Assembly (NCBI GenBank): GCA_964484765.1
Contig: CAZAGI010000038.1
Span: 8,006-72,005, forward strand
From: DSVQ01 sp964484765
GTDB taxonomy: Bacteria > Planctomycetota > Planctomycetia > Planctomycetales > Planctomycetaceae
Reading direction: 5' to 3'
DNA: 64,000 bases
This document shows, one piece after another, positions 43,892 to 52,176 of the stretch (its first letter is position 1; every line of letters starts with the position of its first letter). The notes under the pieces were generated by a model. That model was not told the origin of the DNA. It saw nothing but the letters and a program-made list of their open reading frames with translations, and did not search any database. A program made the translations under genes and the position numbers.

Positions 43892-45712
43892 ATGTCGAAC
43901 TGGCGGGCCAATCGTTCTTCCTTATCCAGCGACACTGTGCGAATGGGGCTCAGGGGATCCGCGTCAAGACGGGCACTGATCGTGGGCGCGTGGCTGTTGC
44001 TGTGGGCGTCCGCCGGGACCGTGGAATCGATTGCGGCTGAACCCGGTATCACCCGCATCGCCAAGGCGGCTCCCGACGAGTTTTTCACTGGCATCGGGAA
44101 AGGGTATTTCCCGCTGGGACAGCAGCCTCCCGGGGTGGACGGCCAGCCGAAAGTCAATCAGGCGTGGGTCTGGGGGATGACGAAAGCGGGGGACTCCATC
44201 TGGTTCGGGACGATTGCCAACGGTTTCAGTCTGGCCGGTACCGGCATCTTCGGCGTGAAAAATCCCCGCCAGAATGAATACAACGTCAACGAATACCAGC
44301 GAAGTGCGTACCCGGGCATTTCACCATTGTTGAAGGGGTCGCTGGGCGATTGGCGACCGTCGCACATCTACCGCTATCAACCGGGAGTTGGCCTGCAGGA
44401 CAAGACCCCGAATGACCCGCTCTTGTTGCAGACAGTGGGCATTCGCTCCGCGGGGGCGTCCGATGAAATCGTGCTGATGGCCGGACCATCGCTGGTCGTC
44501 TTTGGTATCAATGTTTTCGCGTTCGACGCCCAATCGGGTGACTACCTCGGTTCCAAAACGATTCTGGAATTCAGCGACATCCGGCGGTGGGTGCAAATCA
44601 ACGGTGCACTCTACACCGGAACTCTGGATACCTGGGCCAAAAACGGCGGTGGAAAAATCGTCCGTTGGAAAGGGACTGTGACGAATCCTTTCGAATACGA
44701 AGTTGTCGGACGCGTCGACAACGAAGTGGGAACGCTGGTCGCCCACGAGGGCCGGTTGTTCGCCCTCACCTGGCCGGTGGTCAGCCCGGTCACCGCCAGC
44801 CTGATCGGCGCGAAGCCCACGAACCTCTCGGGGATCTGGGTGAGTCCACCCGTTCCCGCCGAAGGGTTCACCGCGGCCGACCAACTCCGCTGGCGGAAAG
44901 TCTGGTCCATTGACCGCTACGACCCTGATGCCCTCGTTGCCCGTTCAATCTGGCTCGGAGGAGGCGCCTCGTTCGACGGCCATCTGGTCTGGGGAACGAT
45001 TCAGGTGCCCGGAAGCGGCAGCGAAGAGATCTTCAAAGAAATTGGTGATCCTGCATCGATCAAAATCGCCACGGAAGCTTTCATCAAAGCCCAGCGCTCG
45101 GTGCCCTTGTTTCGTGGAAAGCTGAACGACAACGGCACGTTCACCGTCGATTTGCTCTACGGCGATCTGGCGCTGCCGGTCTTCACGCCGACGGGAAAAG
45201 GCAAAGGGGTCTGGTCCATCGCGGCGACAAGAGCCGGACCTGCGTTACTTGGTCCGGCGGGTTTTGGCGATCCGAGCAACCTCTACATCTGGTCCATGAA
45301 CATCCACGAAAACAAGCTCTATATGGGGACGTTCGACTGGTCGTTTCTGCTGTTCGGTAACGCTTATGTCAAAGGGCAAACGGTTCCGGCGGATATGGGG
45401 GCCGATCTGATTCAGATGACGTCCACGTCCACACCCGCGATGGCCGTTTCGCAGACGGGTTTGGGCAGCCCGCTGAATCTGGGCATCCGCAATATGGCCA
45501 GTCACACCACCGGACTCTATTGCGGGACGGCGACGGCAGCCAACCTGCTGACCGACACCGGCGACAACCTCCCCGAAGGAGGCTGGGAATTCCTGAAGAT
45601 TGACCCGAATTCCATCTCGCTGACGCCCTTGCGCACCAAAACCGCACGCACCGCGCCCTCCGCCGACCAGATTCAGGATTTGCTCCAATCTGTCGGCGGA
45701 ATGGCACGTTAA
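43892..45712 (+). CDS. Exported protein of unknown family, second of the tandem pair
   Basis: A 606-residue protein. The start at 43892 gives a leader with a basic stretch (RGSASRRALIVGAWLLLWAS) ending at IAA. The mature sequence GITRIAKAAPDEFFTGIGKG, GQQPPGVDGQPKVNQAWVWG, SPLLKGSLGDWRPSHIYRYQ and IRRWVQINGALYTGTLDTWA runs in parallel with the upstream paralogue along its full length. WSMNIHENKLYMGTFDWSF repeats near the end as in the first. The pair is probably a tandem duplication. The gap between them is 140 bases. Confidence 0.8.
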   Translation: MSNWRANRSSLSSDTVRMGLRGSASRRALIVGAWLLLWASAGTVESIAAEPGITRIAKAAPDEFFTGIGKGYFPLGQQPPGVDGQPKVNQAWVWGMTKAGDSIWFGTIANGFSLAGTGIFGVKNPRQNEYNVNEYQRSAYPGISPLLKGSLGDWRPSHIYRYQPGVGLQDKTPNDPLLLQTVGIRSAGASDEIVLMAGPSLVVFGINVFAFDAQSGDYLGSKTILEFSDIRRWVQINGALYTGTLDTWAKNGGGKIVRWKGTVTNPFEYEVVGRVDNEVGTLVAHEGRLFALTWPVVSPVTASLIGAKPTNLSGIWVSPPVPAEGFTAADQLRWRKVWSIDRYDPDALVARSIWLGGGASFDGHLVWGTIQVPGSGSEEIFKEIGDPASIKIATEAFIKAQRSVPLFRGKLNDNGTFTVDLLYGDLALPVFTPTGKGKGVWSIAATRAGPALLGPAGFGDPSNLYIWSMNIHENKLYMGTFDWSFLLFGNAYVKGQTVPADMGADLIQMTSTSTPAMAVSQTGLGSPLNLGIRNMASHTTGLYCGTATAANLLTDTGDNLPEGGWEFLKIDPNSISLTPLRTKTARTAPSADQIQDLLQSVGGMAR

Positions 45713-45722
45713 CTCCGCAAGG

Positions 45723-46007
45723 CTACATCAACATCACCAGGCCTTCAGCGGTGTTCAGCATCCGGTAAATCGCCAGCACTTGCTCTGCAGAATCGACCCA
45801 CGGTTCGATGGTGACCGAGACATGCCGTCCACGCGGTGTGGCCCGGTATTCGAAGGGCGCATCGAACTCCTGTTCCAGTTCGTTGCGCACCATCTCCACA
45901 ATGCGTTCGACAAAATCGCCTTCGTTCTTGCCAATCGCCTTGAAGGTGTATTTACCGGGAAAGGCATGCATTTTTTCCAGGAGTTCAACAGCGGGGAGAT
46001 GATCCAT
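45723..46007 (-). CDS. DUF493 family protein (YbeD-like)
   Basis: A 94-residue protein, the usual length of DUF493. FPGKYTFKAIGKNEGDFVER and the following alpha/beta pattern ending in EQVLAIYRMLNTAEGLVML match the ferredoxin-like fold described for YbeD of Escherichia coli. In enterobacteria YbeD sits next to lipoate genes, but none are here. The function is unproven. It is convergent with the paralogue pair. Confidence 0.85.
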   Translation of the reverse strand: MDHLPAVELLEKMHAFPGKYTFKAIGKNEGDFVERIVEMVRNELEQEFDAPFEYRATPRGRHVSVTIEPWVDSAEQVLAIYRMLNTAEGLVMLM

Positions 46008-46045
46008 GGTCGTGTTCCTCGGGCCGCATCCTGTGGGAGATCCGC

Positions 46046-46609
46046 TCAGTCGCCGTGTTTTTCCCGTAGCCGGGGAGACAACCGCAGCATGATCTGCACA
46101 CGCTCGAATTCATTGAGCCAGTCTTGAATGACACCCGCGAGCGTTGTCGAGTTCGGTCCCACCAATCCCGTCGGGCAGGCCGCACCATCGAGTCCGGCCG
46201 ACAGTTCCCGGTATTTCGTCAGCGTCCGGTCTCCTAAGAGTCCACAGAAGGCCCCTTCCTCCGAGAGGAAAATGACCGTCGGCACGCGGCGACCGCCGCA
46301 AATCCGCGCGGCATCGGCCATATCGGGATGTGTGTCGCGATCGAAAAAGCGGAGTTCAATCAGCGCATTCGCTTCGCCTATCCGGGCAAAGATCGGGCAT
46401 TGCTGCACGCAGTCGCCGCACCAGGTTCCGGCAAGCACGGGGACGAGCATCCGCCGGCGAAAGCCCCGCAGCAGTGCCGCTTGCTCATCCGACAACGTCA
46501 CCTGCGAATACACGGCGTCCCAGCGCCGTCGTTGTTCGTCGGTACCGTGCCGCGCAAGGAAATCGGCATAACTCAGGCCATCGGGCCATCGCGAAAGAAA
46601 ATCGAACAT
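46046..46609 (-). CDS. Thioredoxin-family protein
   Basis: A 187-residue cytoplasmic protein without a signal peptide. The start at 46609 has an AAGGA ribosome site. After a helical part, LAGTWCGDCVQQCP holds the CGDC active site; a thioredoxin-like core follows with RVPTVIFLSEEG (cis-Pro). The family is close to the bacterial thioredoxin-like proteins annotated TlpA or Trx2-like, but the CGDC site is uncommon. The gene ends 38 bases before the DUF493 gene on the same strand, so they may be co-transcribed. Confidence 0.85.
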   Translation of the reverse strand: MFDFLSRWPDGLSYADFLARHGTDEQRRRWDAVYSQVTLSDEQAALLRGFRRRMLVPVLAGTWCGDCVQQCPIFARIGEANALIELRFFDRDTHPDMADAARICGGRRVPTVIFLSEEGAFCGLLGDRTLTKYRELSAGLDGAACPTGLVGPNSTTLAGVIQDWLNEFERVQIMLRLSPRLREKHGD

Positions 46610-46793
46610 CCGCTGTCCTTCCGAATGGGCGGGGCCAAGGAATTCCCGCCACGTTCGCCAATTTTGACATTCGCGGCCCGGAAAGGCTACCGGCGTTCGC
46701 GACTTCGACCGGTGCAGGCGTGACAGCGGAGGAAAGATTTGACATCGTGATAGTGGTACCTGTCCGCCCGTTGCCTTGGTCGGGTCTTTGTCG

Positions 46794-47777
46794 ATGTTTC
46801 CACGACTTCGTCGCAAAACTCTCCACGCGGAACCAGAAACCCCGAAACTGGCTGTGCGAGTCGACAATCTGTGGATTCGTTACGGCAAGTTTCAAGCCGT
46901 CCGCGGCATCTCGCTCGCTATTCCCCCCGGTGAAGTCTTTGGGTTCATCGGACCAAACGGTGCCGGGAAATCATCGACCATTCGTGTCCTCGCCACATTG
47001 CAATCGAAGTTTGACGGCTTCGTCGCCGTCAACGGGCTGGATGTGAAAGCCCGGCCCGATCTCGTTCGGGAGCAGATCGGTTACGTCCCGGATTTCTTTG
47101 GTGTCTACGAGGACCTGACCGCACGCGAGTACCTGCACTTTTTCGCCGCGGCCTATCGCCTGCCATACAGCAAGCGCGCGGCCGTTGTCGACGACGTGCT
47201 GCAACTGACCGACTTGACGCACAAGATCGATTCCTCGGTCGATGCGCTCTCACGCGGGATGAAACAACGGCTGTCGTTGGCCCGTGTGCTGTTACACGAT
47301 CCCGCGGTGTTATTGCTCGATGAACCGGCTTCGGGGCTTGATCCTCGTGCGCGAATCGAAATGCGGGAACTGCTCAAAGCCCTGAAGGAAATGGGCAAAA
47401 CAATCGTCATTTCCAGTCATATTCTGCACGAGCTCGCTCAGTTGTGCACGCAGATCGGCATTATCGAGGCCGGTAAAATCGTCGCCCAAGGCTCGGTCGC
47501 GGAGATCTACAAACACCTGGGTCTGATGCGGATCGTGCACGTGCAATTGGCGAACGATCCTCCCGGCCTGCTGGAACACCTGCAAGCGTTACCGGGTGTG
47601 ACACAGGTCGAGGAAACCGCGGACCGCTGGTCGATCCGGTTCGAAGAGGGTGAGCTCGAAGTCGAAGACCTGCACGCCGCGTTCGTGGCTCAGGGTGCGC
47701 GGATCCGCATGTTCCAACCGGAGGTAATGGATATGGAAACGGCGTTTATGAAGCTGACGGAAGGAACCACGCAGTGA
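46794..47777 (+). CDS. ABC transporter ATP-binding protein
   Basis: A 327-residue protein. Walker A is GPNGAGKS, the signature SRGMKQRLSLAR and Walker B VLLLDEPASGLDP, followed by the switch His in VISSHILHEL. The C-terminal 80 residues form the extra domain found in drug and polymer exporters of the ABC-2 class. It drives the permease encoded 151 bases downstream; the two make a half-transporter pair that would assemble as a dimer. The earlier TTG start at 46776 was not chosen since it adds only six residues. The divergent thioredoxin gene shares its 5' region. Confidence 0.9.
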   Translation: MFPRLRRKTLHAEPETPKLAVRVDNLWIRYGKFQAVRGISLAIPPGEVFGFIGPNGAGKSSTIRVLATLQSKFDGFVAVNGLDVKARPDLVREQIGYVPDFFGVYEDLTAREYLHFFAAAYRLPYSKRAAVVDDVLQLTDLTHKIDSSVDALSRGMKQRLSLARVLLHDPAVLLLDEPASGLDPRARIEMRELLKALKEMGKTIVISSHILHELAQLCTQIGIIEAGKIVAQGSVAEIYKHLGLMRIVHVQLANDPPGLLEHLQALPGVTQVEETADRWSIRFEEGELEVEDLHAAFVAQGARIRMFQPEVMDMETAFMKLTEGTTQ

Positions 47778-47783
47778 TTCTCG

Positions 47784-47889
47784 AAAATTGCAAATTGAAA
47801 GTTGAAAAGTGCAAATTGAAAAATGAGCTCAGCATCTGCGCCAACTTTTCAATTTGCAATTTGCATTTTTCAATTCTCAATTTGCAATC
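47784..47889. repeat. Inverted word-type repeat between ABC genes
   Basis: The left part (AAATTGCAAATTGAAAGTTG, then AAAAGTGCAAATTGAAAAATG) is nearly the reverse complement of the right part (CTTTTCAATTTGCAATTTGC, then ATTTTTCAATTCTCAATTTG). It is far more AT-rich than its surroundings. It lies between two genes that are expected to be co-transcribed, so its hairpin could lower expression of the permease gene relative to the ATPase. Confidence 0.8.
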
Positions 47890-47928
47890 CTTCAACGACA
47901 AACCGCCATTTAAAGAAGTTTGTCGCCT

Positions 47929-49773
47929 ATGAACGCCTTCCTTTCCGGTTTATCGCTGCCGTTGCTTTCTAAGGAGTTGACCGAGCAGTCAGCGCGGGGG
48001 CGAACGTTCATCCTGCGCACGGTCTATGCCCTTGCGCTGTACGGTGTGGGCTTGGGCGCGTTCGTGCATCAGTCCGGCGGATGGGACAACCTGTCGTTCA
48101 ACATCCTCGGGACCGGCGGGACCCTCTTCACGGCGGTCGTGCGGTATCAACTAGCCGCAATCTATCTGCTGCTGCCGATCCTCTCGGCGGGGACGATTAC
48201 CTCGGAAAAAGAGCGTGATACCCTCGGGATCCTGTTGATCACCAAACTCGATCCGTGGACGATTGTGCTGGAGAAATTCCTCAGCCGTGTCGTCCCGATG
48301 CTGTTGTACATTCTGATGTCGCTGCCGCTGCTCGCCGTGGCATACAGCCTGGGCGGTGTGGAAAACGGCCAGGTGCTGCAGGCCGGTGTGGCGCTCGTGC
48401 TGTGCGTCTTGCAAGTCGGCAGTCTCGCTGTTTTCTGCTCGGTCTGGTTTCGCACCACACCACAGGCTGTCGTCACGACCTATCTCGTTGTGGGGTTGAC
48501 GCAGACGATTGGCGTGGGTCTGGAACGGATGTCCTTGCACACGCTTTCGTTTGAGCACGTTATCGCCACGTCGCTGATCGCCGTGTTTCAGCCCGGCAGT
48601 CTGACCGTTGTGCCAGTCACTCTCAACCTCTCCGAATTGGGATCCTTTCTCGGTCTGGCGTTGCTGCCCGTTCTGCTCAATCTGCTGATGTCGCGGCTGG
48701 CGCTGTGGCCGCGCGCCTTTCTTCAAGCGCGCTCATGGGGCCTGACAATCCTCAAAGCGCTCGATCGGTTTTTCCACGTGATCAACCAGAATGCCATCAC
48801 ACGCGGCGTGGTGATTTTCCGGGATCACGTCCCTTTGCCCACCGGCCGCCCGCTCGCCTGGCGGGAGCTCAATAAGCGTTCGCTCGGCACCACGCGGTAT
48901 CTCATTCGTTTTCTGCTGCTGACGGAAGCCCCGCTCATTGCTGCCCTGCTCTGGCCGCTGGCGACCGGCGCGGTGTACGAAAATCGGAGTTTTGCCATCG
49001 GAGAATGGGCTCTTTCCGCAGTGTGGATGCTCGCGATATTCATGCTGCTGGTGCAGTCGACAGCCCTCATCACCGGTGAACGCGCCCGGCAGACGCTGGA
49101 TGTGCTCCTGTCGACGCCGATGATGACCCGCGACATCGTCATGCAGAAACTGGCCGGCGTGCATTACCTCATTAACATTCTGTACGTGCCCATGGCGACG
49201 GCCGCGTTCTTCTGGCTCTTCTGGCTGGGGGCGGGTCAACACCGCCAGGATCCATTTGACGGCGTCTGGCAAATCGTCCGAATGATCGTGCAACCGCTGA
49301 TCTACCTGCCGCTCGTCGCCTGGGGCGGTTTCTACTGCGGTCTGTACTGCAAGTCACAGACGCAGGCGATGCTGCTGGGCTGTGTGATCCTCGCTGTGCT
49401 GCTGGGAGTACCGCGCGTATTGCTGCCGCTGCTGCTATCGTCTCCGTACGATCTTCCCATGCGACAAGGAGTAATGCCGTATTATGAACTCTCTTCCGAG
49501 TCAAGCGCTTACTTTTTACATCCGCTGGGATATCTTATTCAGTTCGTGTTTCCCTGCAGTAACTATCTCGATTCATTTCTGGCAGTGAATGCGCAGAATT
49601 CTTATTACGGCGGCTCTCCAATCCCCCCGCTCACCCGGGCAGTGGAGCTGTTACACTGGGGCTTGTACGGGTTCGTATTGCTGACCTTGCGCCTGTGGGC
49701 ACCGCAGGCGCTCACCCGTTCGACTCAGCGCGCGGAAGCGCCGGTGGAAGATATGGCGCTGGAACCGGCGTGA
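47929..49773 (+). CDS. ABC-2 type transporter permease
   Basis: A 614-residue membrane protein with about twelve hydrophobic segments, twice the usual length of an ABC-2 permease, so it probably contains two permease halves (PLLSKELTEQSARGRTFIL and WRELNKRSLGTTRYLI open the two halves). GTITSEKERDTLGILLITKL and ITGERARQTLDVLLSTPM are the matching coupling-helix motifs of each half, (S/G)E+E/A+.TL..LL. It partners with the preceding ATPase. The substrate is unknown. The ATG chosen has an AAAGAAG ribosome site. Confidence 0.9.
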   Translation: MNAFLSGLSLPLLSKELTEQSARGRTFILRTVYALALYGVGLGAFVHQSGGWDNLSFNILGTGGTLFTAVVRYQLAAIYLLLPILSAGTITSEKERDTLGILLITKLDPWTIVLEKFLSRVVPMLLYILMSLPLLAVAYSLGGVENGQVLQAGVALVLCVLQVGSLAVFCSVWFRTTPQAVVTTYLVVGLTQTIGVGLERMSLHTLSFEHVIATSLIAVFQPGSLTVVPVTLNLSELGSFLGLALLPVLLNLLMSRLALWPRAFLQARSWGLTILKALDRFFHVINQNAITRGVVIFRDHVPLPTGRPLAWRELNKRSLGTTRYLIRFLLLTEAPLIAALLWPLATGAVYENRSFAIGEWALSAVWMLAIFMLLVQSTALITGERARQTLDVLLSTPMMTRDIVMQKLAGVHYLINILYVPMATAAFFWLFWLGAGQHRQDPFDGVWQIVRMIVQPLIYLPLVAWGGFYCGLYCKSQTQAMLLGCVILAVLLGVPRVLLPLLLSSPYDLPMRQGVMPYYELSSESSAYFLHPLGYLIQFVFPCSNYLDSFLAVNAQNSYYGGSPIPPLTRAVELLHWGLYGFVLLTLRLWAPQALTRSTQRAEAPVEDMALEPA

Positions 49774-49776
49774 AGA

Positions 49777-49800
49777 GACCCGGCGCTGGCGCTTCGGGCT
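49777..49800. repeat. Palindromic repeat, copy 1 (also at 52142)
   Basis: ACCCGGCGCTGGCGCTTCGG (then GCT) matches the copy at 52142 with one difference. It lies just after the permease stop and before the end of the S9 peptidase gene, so the two copies flank that gene in direct orientation. Confidence 0.7.
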
Positions 49801-49809
49801 GGTTAAGGA

Positions 49810-52104
49810 TTATTCACCGCGCGGTTCGCGGTGCCACAGATGTCGCACGAAGAAATCGGCCCGGCGGCGTTGACCGTAGGGGCTTTCCGCGGACCCGTGT
49901 CCCGCGCCGGGGATCACGAGCAGATCGAAATCTTTGTTCGCGCGGATGAGCGCGTCCACCACCTGCATGGTCGATGCCGGGTCCACGTTGTGATCCAGTT
50001 CTCCCACCACGAGCAGCAGCTTTCCCTGCAGTTTGTGGGCATTCGTCACATTCGACTGTTCGGTGTAATGTGGACCGATGGGCCAGCTCATCCAGAGTTC
50101 GTTCCACCAGACTTTGTCCATGGTGTTATCGTGACAACCACAATCGGCGACGGCGGCTTTGTAGAAATCGCCGTGGGCTTCGAGCGCCCGCACCGCGCTC
50201 TGGCCGCCTGCCGAGCCGCCGAAGATGCCCACACGAGTCAGGTCCATCTGCGGGTATTTTTCCGCGGCGGCTTTCATCCACAGAATGCGGTCGGGAAAGC
50301 CGGAGTCGCCGAGGTTCTTCCAGCAGACATCGTGAAACGCCTTGCTGCGATGCGAAGTCCCCATGCCATCCATGCGGACGACGATGAACCCGAGTTCCGC
50401 CAGGTCCTGTCCATAGTGGGAGGTGCGAAACTCCTTGGGCACATGCGACCCATGTGGCCCGGCGTAGATGCACTCAATCACCGGATACTTTTTATCGGGA
50501 TCGAAATTCGTCGGCCAATAGATCGCGCCGAAAATGTCGGTGGTCCCATCGCGGGCTTTTGCCACAAAACGCTCAGGCGCTTTCCAGTTCGATTTCATCA
50601 ATTGTGACGCATCCGCGCGTTCCAGCTCACAGACCAGCGTGCCGTCTTTGCGCCTCAACTCCGTCACTGGCGGCAAATCGACGCGGGAATAGACATCGAG
50701 AAAAAACTCGCCCGTCGGTGACCATTCGATGCGATGCGTGCCGTCACCCTCGGTGAGAATGGTCAGCCCGCTGCCATCGAAATTCACGCGGCAATAATGA
50801 ATGTGATAGGGGTCTTGTCCGGGGTGAATGCCGCCGGCGCGGAACCAGATCTGCCGCTGTTTGTCATCGACCCGATCGACGCCGCGGACCACCCATTCGC
50901 CGGCGGTGATCGCGTTCTTCACGCTGCCGGTATCGCCGTCGATGAGATAGAGATGGTTCCAGCCACTGCGTTCAGACATCCAGACCAGTTCGTTGGTCGC
51001 CGCGACTCGGTGCAGAAACTGTTTGTGCGCGTAATCGACGAATGTCTTGCTGGTTTCGTCAATGATCGTCCGCGCGACACCGGTGGAGGCATTGACTTCG
51101 ATCCAGCGCAGTGTCTGATGCCCGCGCTGGTTGTAGAGGAACCAGTACCGCGACGAATCCGCCGACCATGTCTCCTGCGACAGACTCCACGGATTCGGAA
51201 AGAGATCATCCGCAATCGGCATCGCCTTTCCCGCGGCGACATCGATCAGCACGGGCTTCGTGACGGGCAACCGATCACCCGGCTTGTGATAGTCGTAGTT
51301 GTGCAACTTCGGCTGCTTCTGATCCCGCGGCGATGATTCAATCAGATACACCTTGTGCTCTTCGCCGGGCACTGTTTTCCATACGAGGACATACCGACCG
51401 TCCGGCGACCACGACATCCGTTCTTCGTAAAAGTTCGCCGCGGTTCCGTCCATGGTCAGTGATTGATCGCCATCGGTACCTTGTTTTCGCAGCAGCAGAT
51501 TGTGGTCCCGCCGCACGATGGTCATGGTTCCATCGGGAGATGTCCGACCGCCGCGCCGTCGCGTCCGCGATTCGTCATCGTCTTCCGGAGAAAACGGTGC
51601 CGGCGGTGTCTCCGGGGTGGAAGTCATCAGCCCCGACACGCTGGACCACGTCCACACACGCCGATCGTAGGTGAAGCGGACATCGGTGCTGTTGTCGACC
51701 AGCGTGATGAACTCGAACGGCAACCGCTCCGGGAAGATCTTGTGCCCGGTCTGCTTCGCCAGTTCTGCCGCGAGCTTTTCGGCATCGAAGGCAAGGCGAC
51801 GTGTGCCGGTCGTTGCATCGAACACGACGAACTCATGTTCGTTTTGTGCGACCGTCACGCGATACCAGCCGCGGCGGTCGTCCGGAGACCAGTGCGGCGA
51901 CACGCGGCTGCGATAAATCGATTGTCGCGCGGCGGTTTGCCACTGCCGCATGCGTTCGTAATCGGCTTTCGTACCCTGCGCCAATGCGGGTGCGCAGAAC
52001 ATCATGATCAAACATGTCGCAACCAGCCCGGAGCGCCAGCGATGGGTTCTTGACAGTGATAAGTGATGATGGATGAGTGATGAGAATCCCGCGCGCACCT
52101 TCAT
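49810..52104 (-). CDS. S9 family peptidase, DPP IV-like
   Basis: A 764-residue exported protease. A signal peptide covers residues about 20-43 (SGLVATCLIMMFCAPALAQ). Residues 50-480 form the DPP IV N-terminal propeller, and the catalytic domain follows with Ser in GIFGGSAGGQSAVRAL, Asp in VVGELDHNVDPAST and His in PGAGHGSAE. It would release dipeptides or short peptides from proteins outside the cytoplasm. The first 18 residues lie in a word-type repeat, so the true start may be one of the later ATG codons. It lies 72 bases downstream of cstA on the same strand. Confidence 0.9.
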   Translation of the reverse strand: MKVRAGFSSLIHHHLSLSRTHRWRSGLVATCLIMMFCAPALAQGTKADYERMRQWQTAARQSIYRSRVSPHWSPDDRRGWYRVTVAQNEHEFVVFDATTGTRRLAFDAEKLAAELAKQTGHKIFPERLPFEFITLVDNSTDVRFTYDRRVWTWSSVSGLMTSTPETPPAPFSPEDDDESRTRRRGGRTSPDGTMTIVRRDHNLLLRKQGTDGDQSLTMDGTAANFYEERMSWSPDGRYVLVWKTVPGEEHKVYLIESSPRDQKQPKLHNYDYHKPGDRLPVTKPVLIDVAAGKAMPIADDLFPNPWSLSQETWSADSSRYWFLYNQRGHQTLRWIEVNASTGVARTIIDETSKTFVDYAHKQFLHRVAATNELVWMSERSGWNHLYLIDGDTGSVKNAITAGEWVVRGVDRVDDKQRQIWFRAGGIHPGQDPYHIHYCRVNFDGSGLTILTEGDGTHRIEWSPTGEFFLDVYSRVDLPPVTELRRKDGTLVCELERADASQLMKSNWKAPERFVAKARDGTTDIFGAIYWPTNFDPDKKYPVIECIYAGPHGSHVPKEFRTSHYGQDLAELGFIVVRMDGMGTSHRSKAFHDVCWKNLGDSGFPDRILWMKAAAEKYPQMDLTRVGIFGGSAGGQSAVRALEAHGDFYKAAVADCGCHDNTMDKVWWNELWMSWPIGPHYTEQSNVTNAHKLQGKLLLVVGELDHNVDPASTMQVVDALIRANKDFDLLVIPGAGHGSAESPYGQRRRADFFVRHLWHREPRGE

Positions 52105-52136
52105 TTATCACTCCTCATTCTTCATTCATCATTTTT
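52055..52136. repeat. Inverted word-type repeat at the start of the S9 peptidase gene
   Basis: The left arm (AGTGATAAGTGATGATGGAT, then GAGTGATGAGA) is approximately the reverse complement of the right arm (TCATTTATCACTCCTCATTC, then TTCATTCATC). It overlaps codons 1-17 of the annotated peptidase and continues upstream. Confidence 0.75.
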
Positions 52137-52141
52137 CGAAG

Positions 52142-52166
52142 AACCCGGCGCTCGCGCTTCGGGCTT
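52142..52166. repeat. Palindromic repeat, copy 2 (also at 49777)
   Basis: AACCCGGCGCTCGCGCTTCG, then GGCTT, lies between cstA and the S9 peptidase. The copy at 49777 reads the same on the same strand apart from one base. Confidence 0.7.
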
Positions 52167-52176
52167 GTGGGACGTG

